Below, piece by piece: positions 1-4,890 of a stretch of DNA of 5,900 bases (positions are counted from its first letter, which is position 1; every line of letters begins with the position of its first letter). The notes below the pieces were generated by a model. The model did no database searches. It was not told the origin of the DNA and worked only from the letters and a program-made list of their open reading frames with translations. The translations under genes were made by a program, and so were the position numbers. Source of the DNA: an uncultured Collinsella sp. (lineage in GTDB: Bacteria > Actinomycetota > Coriobacteriia > Coriobacteriales > Coriobacteriaceae); the NCBI GenBank assembly GCA_902496005.1, contig CABUZI010000103.1:1-5900 (forward strand), read 5' to 3'.

Positions 1-4
1 CTCC

Positions 5-56
5 CATGAAGCTCCTTGGTCATAAGTATGGAACGCATAGCTGCGCGTTCCGTCAA
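5..56 (-). promoter_or_regulatory. Possible promoter, operator palindrome and start of a leftward gene leaving the window
   Basis: Read leftward, this stretch has a -35-like TTGACG (56-51), then a perfect 7-bp inverted repeat GGAACGC/GCGTTCC (arms 51-45 and 36-30), an AT-rich -10-like stretch CATACTTATG (31-22), a Shine-Dalgarno-like AAGGAG (17-12) and an ATG (7-5) four bases further on. Only seven bases of the supposed gene lie inside the window, so no product can be named. The palindrome sits between the two candidate promoter elements, where a repressor or a MerR-type activator could bind. The -10 match is poor and the leader would be very short. The inverted repeat could equally be a transcript hairpin, and a rightward gene ending at the TGA at 7-9 is not excluded. 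Confidence 0.2.
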
Positions 57-63
57 TGGGTTG

Positions 64-88
64 AAAAAGGGCGGGCATAGCTTGCCCG
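64..88 (-). terminator. Rho-independent terminator of the Trm9-like methyltransferase gene
   Basis: On the minus strand a perfect 6-bp stem, CGGGCA/TGCCCG (88-83 and 77-72) around the 5-base loop AGCTA, is followed by CCC and a run of five T (68-64). It begins 37 bases after the TAG stop of the leftward methyltransferase gene, the expected place for its transcription end. The CCC between stem and T-run makes it less than ideal. Confidence 0.5.
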
Positions 89-125
89 GAAGATGCGATG
101 CGGCTCGGCGGCGAGTCGTCGATGC

Positions 126-998
126 CTACAGGCGCTTGAGGATCACATAGCGATTGAGCTCGCCGCTGCGACCGTCGGCATGGAAGCGCTCAAGCTCGCG
201 TACGGGAACCTCGCCGCTCTTGTAGAACGTGCGGACGCCACGCACCAGGTCGGTGATCTGCTGATCGTCAAAGTGATGGCAATAGCGGTAGGCGTGGCGG
301 TCGTTTTGCCAGCCAATGAGGTGGTCGCCGGCTTCAAACTGCGCGGAATCGTAACCCTCAAACGGCGGAGTGAGCTCGGCGCGGGCTTCGGCACGAACGG
401 CCTTGCGCGCCATGCGCTCGTCGTTCATAAACTCCCAAAAGCTGATGGCGATGATGCCGCCCGGGCGCGTCTGCCGCACCAGGGCGTCGAGCACGCGTAC
501 GCGGTACTCGCACGACGGTACGTGGTGCATAAAGCCAAAACAGACCGAGATGTCGGCGAGCGGGGCGTCAAAAAGCACGTCGGGTGTCTCGGCGGGGTTG
601 AGCTTCATAAGGGCGTCGAGCACATCGAGCTCCTGGAAGTGCAGGTTGGGAATGCGCAGGGCGTGACCATGTGCATCGATGGCCAGGTCTTGGCACGAGT
701 CGACGCCATAGAACTCAAACGGGCAGCTGGCATCTGCCGAGGGGTTTGCGCCGTCGACGCCCTTGGCGGCAAGTGCGCCGCCGGCGGCAAAGTTCTCGAA
801 TCGCATATTGCCGCAGGCAAGATCGAAGACGCGGACGGGATGCTCGATCGTGGCGACGTCGAGCTGCCCGAGCGCGATATCCATGGTGCGTACCCAGCCG
901 GGCCACGGGGCCTGGCGCGTATCGGAGAAGGAGGCGGAGTGCTCGCGATAGAAAGTGTTGTTGAGCTGGATGAGCGATGAGGCGAAATCGCGGTTCAC
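126..998 (-). CDS. Trm9/ALKBH8-like class I SAM-dependent methyltransferase (candidate tRNA wobble-uridine methyltransferase)
   Basis: This 290-residue cytoplasmic protein has a Rossmann-fold SAM domain. Motif I is VFDLACGNMRF (57-67), the acidic ribose-binding strand is FYGVDSC (96-102), then DISVCFGFMHHVP (149-161) and RPGGIIAISFWEF (178-190). The N-terminal segment FSDTRQAPWPGW (24-35) resembles the FSxTRxKPWP signature of yeast Trm9 and ALKBH8. The HH before a basic helix, the late YRYCHHF (237-243) and the C-terminal NRYVILKR (282-289) also have Trm9 counterparts. Trm9 methylates the carboxyl of cm5U34 in tRNA to give mcm5U, so that reaction is the inferred role; plain small-molecule methylation remains possible. 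About 20 extra residues (72-92) lie between motif I and the acidic strand. The GTG start is chosen because GGAGGGAG (1015-1008) precedes it by nine bases. An ATG 16 codons upstream falls inside the likely -10 box. An Elp3 homologue lies less than 2 kb away on the other strand. Confidence 0.8.
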   Translation of the reverse strand: MNRDFASSLIQLNNTFYREHSASFSDTRQAPWPGWVRTMDIALGQLDVATIEHPVRVFDLACGNMRFENFAAGGALAAKGVDGANPSADASCPFEFYGVDSCQDLAIDAHGHALRIPNLHFQELDVLDALMKLNPAETPDVLFDAPLADISVCFGFMHHVPSCEYRVRVLDALVRQTRPGGIIAISFWEFMNDERMARKAVRAEARAELTPPFEGYDSAQFEAGDHLIGWQNDRHAYRYCHHFDDQQITDLVRGVRTFYKSGEVPVRELERFHADGRSGELNRYVILKRL

Positions 999-1007
999 GG
1001 CGCGGGA

Positions 1008-1015
1008 CTCCCTCC
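1008..1015 (-). promoter_or_regulatory. Ribosome binding site that fixes the GTG start of the methyltransferase gene
   Basis: GGAGGGAG lies nine bases before the GTG at 998-996. The longer reading from the ATG at 1046 has no comparable site in front of it, so the shorter protein is preferred. Confidence 0.7.
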
Positions 1016-1044
1016 GTTGGCGGTACGGAATAAACAGTACGACC

Positions 1045-1074
1045 ATACTACCGTTATCGCCGCAACGGGGACAA
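1045..1074 (-). promoter_or_regulatory. Candidate sigma-70-type promoter of the methyltransferase gene
   Basis: On the minus strand TTGTCC (1074-1069) and TAGTAT (1050-1045) are separated by 18 bases. Transcription would begin near 1038 and give a leader of about 40 bases containing the GGAGGGAG site. The upstream ATG at 1046-1044 overlaps the -10 hexamer and so would not be in the mRNA. The -35 hexamer overlaps one of the CAACCG half-sites. Confidence 0.45.
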
Positions 1075-1145
1075 CCGAGCTACGGGTCATTGCTTTGTTT
1101 GGACACATTTCCGCAGCTCATATGTGCCCGCAACCGCCGGTTGTC
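1070..1145. repeat. Three CAACCG/CGGTTG half-sites in the divergent promoter region (possible operators)
   Basis: GACAACCG (1070-1077) is matched in inverted orientation by CGGTTGTC (1138-1145), an 8-bp perfect inverted repeat 60 bases apart. A third half-site, CAACCG (1131-1136), faces the second across one base and makes the palindrome CAACCG-C-CGGTTG (1131-1143). The first copy overlaps the -35 of the leftward promoter. The palindrome lies just upstream of a possible rightward -10. This arrangement fits a dimeric regulator acting on both genes, perhaps the XRE protein encoded next door, but no binding evidence exists. Confidence 0.35.
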
Positions 1146-1156
1146 AAAAATCTCAC

Positions 1157-1162
1157 TAGAAT
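1157..1162 (+). promoter_or_regulatory. Weak candidate -10 element of the XRE/DUF4097 operon
   Basis: TAGAAT matches TATAAT at five of six positions. No good -35 lies 16-18 bases upstream, where the CAACCG-C-CGGTTG palindrome sits instead, so any promoter here would either need an activator or be blocked by a repressor. The leader would be about 95 bases. From here to 1255 I see only the 10-bp palindrome AAGGCGCCTT (1207-1216) and no convincing alternative promoter. Confidence 0.2.
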
Positions 1163-1255
1163 AGGTGGCATGCTTTTGGCGGTGGCGGATAGATTTTTAA
1201 CTGTGCAAGGCGCCTTAAGAACAAAAACGGTCCGGCGGCACGGCTGGCATCACAT

Positions 1256-1262
1256 AGGAGGA
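1256..1262 (+). promoter_or_regulatory. Ribosome binding site that fixes the start of the XRE regulator gene
   Basis: AGGAGGA ends three bases before the ATG at 1266. The open frame extends upstream to 1017, but the 83 additional codons contain no recognisable protein and cross the divergent promoter region, so translation is placed at 1266. Confidence 0.8.
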
Positions 1263-1265
1263 ACC

Positions 1266-1988
1266 ATGAATGTAGAAACTGCGCAGCGGCTCGCCGACCT
1301 TCGTCGCAGCAAGGGTTTTAGCCAAGAAGGGCTGGCGCGAAAGCTGGGGCTGTCGCGCCAGGCGGTCAGCAAATGGGAGCGCGCGGAGAGCTCGCCCGAT
1401 ACCGAGAACCTGATCTCGCTCGCCAAGCTTTATGGCGTGAGTCTGGACGAGCTGCTCAATCCGAGCGACGAGATCGAGGACGATATCGAGTTTGAGAACG
1501 AGGACCGCGCCCGTCAGCGCGAGGCCGAGGCGGCAGAGCGCGCCCGCACCCATGAGGCGGCGGCGCGCGCCACCGAGGCGGCAACGCAGGCAAGTGACGC
1601 GGCAGCCAAGGCGGCGCAGGCGGCAAGCTGGAGTGCGCAGGCTGCCAATGCGGCGACGGCTCAGATGACGGGTACCGGTGCGGCTGGTCCGACTCCGGTG
1701 AAGGGCCCCTTCCAGTCGTTCCCGTATTGGGCCGTGTGCTGGCTGCTGTTCTTTTTGCTGATGTTCCTGGTTGGTGCCAGCCCTTTTCCCGCACTGATCT
1801 TCTTTACGATTCCCATCTATCACTGGGTGGCGCGTGCGCTCGATGGCGATTGGGCGCGCGGGGATATCCAGGTTGGTCCGGCGCCGGTGGCGGTCAAGGC
1901 CCAGGGGAAGGATACTTCTGCGGAGCCTGATGCTGACGTGGCTACCGCGACTACCGCTGAGCCGATTGCCAAAGAGGGTGATGAATGA
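1266..1988 (+). CDS. XRE-family HTH regulator with alanine-rich linker and two membrane segments
   Basis: This 240-residue protein starts with an HTH_3/XRE DNA-binding domain (about 5-63). The recognition region runs from FSQEGLARKLG (18-28) to SRQAVSKWER (30-39), and the typical YGVSLDELL follows at 56-64. After an acidic stretch (68-80) comes a long helix rich in Ala, Glu and Arg (80-134), probably a coiled coil or rigid linker. Then come two hydrophobic segments (about 153-170 and 172-187) around a Gly/Ser/Pro turn, and a polar tail rich in Ala, Pro and Asp. The predicted layout is a membrane hairpin with both ends in the cytoplasm, which would hold the DNA-binding domain at the membrane. 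The stop overlaps the start of the next gene by four bases, so the two are translationally coupled. It may autoregulate through the upstream palindrome and may respond to the state of its partner or the envelope; both points are inference. The DNA-binding assignment is secure, the signal unknown. Confidence 0.88.
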   Translation: MNVETAQRLADLRRSKGFSQEGLARKLGLSRQAVSKWERAESSPDTENLISLAKLYGVSLDELLNPSDEIEDDIEFENEDRARQREAEAAERARTHEAAARATEAATQASDAAAKAAQAASWSAQAANAATAQMTGTGAAGPTPVKGPFQSFPYWAVCWLLFFLLMFLVGASPFPALIFFTIPIYHWVARALDGDWARGDIQVGPAPVAVKAQGKDTSAEPDADVATATTAEPIAKEGDE

Positions 1989-2884
1989 TGAAGCTTTCAC
2001 ATGAATCCAAGGTACGCTTGGGCGTTGGCATCGGAGCGTTTGTGCTCATCCTTGGGCTTGCCTTTGGCATTTCGCGGCTATTGGCTCATTCCGATATGGT
2101 GCGTACGACCGGTATTCTATCTGGCAATTTGTCTGATTTTGACGATATGTTTGACGACGATGATCTCTTGGATAGCGGTAACTATTCCGCTCGGCCTCAG
2201 CAGCTTTCGAGCACGACTTTTGATGCCGATGAGTTCCGCTACCTCGATTTCGATATCAATGCGGCTTCGGTGGACGTCAAGGTTGTTGATGGCAACAAGG
2301 CTCGCGTTATCGAGCGGGGGCGCGTTGCCGAGGGTATGGATGCCTCCAAGGCCGCGACGCAAAACATCGCATCCGTCGAGGACTCGACGCTCAAGGTTTC
2401 CCAGTTTGGAAGTGACGACGGTAAGGCAATCGATCGCTCAGTTACGGTCGAGCTGCCGCGCCGCGTTGCCGAACATCTGAAGGGAGTCAACGCGCACGTG
2501 GGTTCGGGTGATCTGCAGATTGCCGGTGTCATCTGTGATGGTTTCGATCTTTTCCTGGGTGCGGGAGATGTAGAGTTTACGGGCAGCGTGACTGATGCGC
2601 TCAGCGCTGAGGTCGGTTCGGGCGATGTGACGTTCGAGCTTTACCAGGCCCCCGCGAAGTCGATGGACGTGAGTGTGGGCTCGGGCGATGTGGAGATGAC
2701 GGTTCCGAACTCGACGGGCTTTAAGGCGAGCCTCACCTTGGGCAGCGGCGACTTCGAGAGCGATTTCCTTCCGCTTGGCTACGACGGCGATACCATTTTG
2801 AATCTTGAATTCGATAACGGTGACAAGTCTGCCACGTATCGTTTTGAGGTCGGTTCGGGCGACATGTCGTTTGATTCGGAGTGA
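1985..2884 (+). CDS. Membrane-anchored beta-repeat protein, DUF4097/putative-adhesin type
   Basis: This 299-residue protein has a short basic N-terminus, one hydrophobic segment (about 10-34) acting as signal anchor, and a long extracytoplasmic part. An acidic stretch DFDDMFDDDDLLD (51-63) comes first. From residue 85 onward there are short alternating beta strands, with the motif [VL]G[SA]GD recurring at 172, 191, 210, 231, 252 and 289. Spacing is 19-21 residues except the last, where a degenerate NGD (278-280) fills the gap. This is the pattern of the DUF4097/putative adhesin family (Pfam PF13349), thought to form a beta-solenoid; the function of such proteins is poorly known. The start uses the ATGA overlap with the regulator stop, with AGAGGG (1973-1978) six bases upstream; the second ATG (1988) is an equally possible start. 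It is probably the output or sensory partner of the membrane XRE protein. No sortase motif or lipobox is visible. Confidence 0.8.
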   Translation: MMKLSHESKVRLGVGIGAFVLILGLAFGISRLLAHSDMVRTTGILSGNLSDFDDMFDDDDLLDSGNYSARPQQLSSTTFDADEFRYLDFDINAASVDVKVVDGNKARVIERGRVAEGMDASKAATQNIASVEDSTLKVSQFGSDDGKAIDRSVTVELPRRVAEHLKGVNAHVGSGDLQIAGVICDGFDLFLGAGDVEFTGSVTDALSAEVGSGDVTFELYQAPAKSMDVSVGSGDVEMTVPNSTGFKASLTLGSGDFESDFLPLGYDGDTILNLEFDNGDKSATYRFEVGSGDMSFDSE

Positions 2885-2930
2885 CAGATGGCTATTGAAG
2901 ACTTATAAACCATAGCTGCGCTGTTTGATG

Positions 2931-2971
2931 AAGGCGCCGAAGCCGAGATCGGCTCCGGCGCCTTTGCCTTT
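2931..2971 (+). terminator. Strong intrinsic terminator of the XRE/DUF4097 operon
   Basis: GGCGCCGAAGCCGA (2933-2946) pairs with TCGGCTCCGGCGCC (2949-2962) with one A-C mismatch and a very small loop. Two A before and T after extend the stem, and the stretch TTTGCCTTT (2963-2971) follows. It lies 46 bases after the DUF4097 stop. The T-rich tail shares a base with the -10 box of elp3, so termination of one unit and initiation of the next are packed together. Confidence 0.8.
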
Positions 2972-2976
2972 ACAAT
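2971..2976 (+). promoter_or_regulatory. -10 box positioned for a leaderless elp3 transcript
   Basis: TACAAT matches five of six consensus bases and ends six bases before the ATG at 2983, so transcription would begin at or next to the A of the start codon. No Shine-Dalgarno sequence at normal spacing precedes that ATG; the GGGG at 2977-2980 is only two bases away. Leaderless mRNAs with this geometry are common in Actinomycetota. No good -35 is visible, because the region is occupied by the terminator stem. Confidence 0.5.
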
Positions 2977-2982
2977 GGGGAC

Positions 2983-4890
2983 ATGGAACAGATTATCTTG
3001 AACATACTCGAGGCCCTGCGTCACGGCGAAACCGTGGACGACAAGGCGCTCGTCAAACTGATACATGCCGAGGCGCGCCGTGAGGGTGCCGACAAGCGCG
3101 ATTTGGCCAAGCGTCGCCTGCTGCCGTTTTACCAGCGGGTTAAACGTGAGGAGCCGGCTCGCTGGGCTGGGTGGAATGTCGACGCGGACCTGGAGCGTCA
3201 ACTGCTGCAGGTGTTGCGCATGAAGCCGCGCCGCACGGCTTCGGGCGTGGCGACCATTACCGTTATCACCAAGCCCTGGCCATGCTCGGGCGATTGCCTG
3301 TTTTGCCCCAACGATCTGCGCATGCCCAAAAGCTATCTGCACGCCGAGCCGGCGTGCGCCCGTGCGGAGCAAAACTGCTTCGACCCGTATTTGCAGGTGA
3401 GCGCTCGCCTGACGGCACTTTCGCAGATGGGACATGCGACCGACAAGATTGAGCTCATCGTGCTCGGTGGCACCTGGAGTGACTATCCGCAAGGTTATCA
3501 GACGTGGTTTATGTCGGAGCTTTTCCGTGCGCTCAATGACGATGCCGTCGCCGGCGTGGCGGCCAACCCCATGCTGGCGCGTCCGGGCATCAGTCGTGCC
3601 GAGGCAGGGCGCCTGCTCGATGACGCTCCCGCCGATGCCCTGCCGCCGGTGGTGGCGGAGCGACGCGAACGCTATCGCGCTGCCGGTATTGCGACCGATG
3701 AGGTTGAGCTTGCGAGCGGCGTTGCCGACGAGCAGGGACGTGTGGATGCTGCCGTGGGTGGCTATAACCGCGCGGTGCGTCGTCTGTACGGTCCCGGTAC
3801 GCCGTGGGGCGAGGTCGCCGAGTGGCAGACGGCTACGTTGGAGGAGCTCGAACGTCAGCAGCGCATCAACGAGACGGCGAAGCATCGCGTGGTGGGGCTC
3901 GTTATCGAGACCCGGCCTGATGCCGTAACGCCGCAAGCGCTCACGCTCATCCGTCGTTTGGGCTGTACCAAGATTCAGATGGGCATCCAAAGCCTTGACC
4001 AGCACCTGCTCGACATCAACGAGCGCCGTATTACGGTGGCACAGATCGCGCGAGCGTTTTCGCTCGCGCGCCTATTTGGCTTTAAGATCCACGCGCACTT
4101 TATGCTCAACTTGCTGGGCGCCACGCCCGAGGGAGACAAGCGCGACTACGAACGCTTTATGACCGAAGGGGCCTTTATGCCCGACGAGGTCAAGGTCTAC
4201 CCGTGTGCGCTCATCGAGGGCTCGCGTCTGGTGGGCTGCTATGAGCGTGGCGAGTGGCGCCCCTATACCGAGGACGAGCTGCTCGATGTGTTGGCCGATG
4301 ACATCGTGGTGACGCCGGCGTTCTGCCGCATCAGTCGCATGATTCGCGACTTTAGCTCCGACGACATCATGGTGGGCAACAAGAAGCCTAACCTGCGCCA
4401 GCTCGTCGAAAACCGCTTGGCGGCTCGGGGTGACGGTGCGACGGTGCGTGAGATTCGCTATCGCGAGATCAGCACGGCGGGTGCCGACCTGGATGAGCTA
4501 TCTCTTGATGAGGAAGTGGCGTACGAGACGCCGGTAACACACGAGCGCTTTTTGCAGTGGGTGACGCCGCAGGGTAAGATCGCGGGCTTTTTGCGGTTGT
4601 CTCTGCCCGACCATTCGTTTGTTGCCGCGCATGCGGACGAGTTGCCGACGACGCCGGACGAGGCGATGATTCGCGAGGTACATGTGTATGGCATGGCGGC
4701 ACGCGTGGGGGATCAAGGCCAGGCGGCGCAGCATCACGGGTTGGGGCGTTTGCTCGTAGAGCGTGCGTGCGAGATTGCCCGGGATGCGGGTTATGCGCGT
4801 ATCAACGTGATTAGCGCGATTGGCACACGCGAGTACTATCGCCATCTTGGATTTTATGACCACGGACTCTATCTGCAAAAGGAGCTCTAG
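2983..4890 (+). CDS. elp3: Elp3-type tRNA uridine-34 carboxymethylation enzyme (radical SAM plus GNAT)
   Basis: This 635-residue homologue of the catalytic Elongator subunit uses SAM radical chemistry and acetyl-CoA to make cm5U at tRNA wobble uridine. After a helical basic N-terminus (1-85) the radical SAM core has KPWPCSGDCLFCPND (97-111), with the cluster cysteines at 101, 105 and 108. LGGTWSDYP (161-169), ETRPDAV (309-315) and MGIQSLD (333-339) follow, then the Elp3-specific KVYPCALIEGSRL (404-416). The C-terminal GNAT domain has IREVHVYG (563-570), the acetyl-CoA loop QHHGLGRLL (583-591) and GTREYYRHLGF (614-624) with the expected tyrosines. All key residues seem intact. Compared with yeast Elp3 (557 residues) there are roughly 95 extra residues (about 188-283) between GGT and ETRPD. 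No Elp1/Elp2 gene is nearby, as expected for bacterial and archaeal forms that act alone. The start is chosen from the -10 box geometry and the fit of the N-terminus. Confidence 0.93.
   Translation: MEQIILNILEALRHGETVDDKALVKLIHAEARREGADKRDLAKRRLLPFYQRVKREEPARWAGWNVDADLERQLLQVLRMKPRRTASGVATITVITKPWPCSGDCLFCPNDLRMPKSYLHAEPACARAEQNCFDPYLQVSARLTALSQMGHATDKIELIVLGGTWSDYPQGYQTWFMSELFRALNDDAVAGVAANPMLARPGISRAEAGRLLDDAPADALPPVVAERRERYRAAGIATDEVELASGVADEQGRVDAAVGGYNRAVRRLYGPGTPWGEVAEWQTATLEELERQQRINETAKHRVVGLVIETRPDAVTPQALTLIRRLGCTKIQMGIQSLDQHLLDINERRITVAQIARAFSLARLFGFKIHAHFMLNLLGATPEGDKRDYERFMTEGAFMPDEVKVYPCALIEGSRLVGCYERGEWRPYTEDELLDVLADDIVVTPAFCRISRMIRDFSSDDIMVGNKKPNLRQLVENRLAARGDGATVREIRYREISTAGADLDELSLDEEVAYETPVTHERFLQWVTPQGKIAGFLRLSLPDHSFVAAHADELPTTPDEAMIREVHVYGMAARVGDQGQAAQHHGLGRLLVERACEIARDAGYARINVISAIGTREYYRHLGFYDHGLYLQKEL

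Noticed and set aside
93..980. Rightward 295-codon open frame opposite the methyltransferase gene
   Set aside because: It mirrors the minus-strand gene, whose frame shows SAM motifs, a ribosome binding site, a promoter and a terminator. The mirrored protein has no recognisable domain; such frames arise in GC-rich DNA.
1207..1216. Palindrome AAGGCGCCTT upstream of the XRE gene as an operator
   Set aside because: A 10-base self-complementary word built on GGCGCC is expected by chance in this base composition, and it is not repeated near the other promoter.
1215..2000. Leftward 261-codon open frame opposite the XRE gene
   Set aside because: Its translation is a low-complexity Arg/Leu-rich mirror of the Ala/Glu-rich regulator. 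The plus strand has clear HTH and membrane features and a strong ribosome binding site.
2888..2908. Mini open frame MAIEDL just after the DUF4097 stop
   Set aside because: Six codons with no clear ribosome binding site. It may be a deletion remnant or chance, and nothing supports its translation.
2779..4005. Leftward 408-codon open frame opposite the start of elp3
   Set aside because: It covers the terminator, the promoter and the conserved Elp3 motifs on the other strand, and has no recognisable domains of its own.
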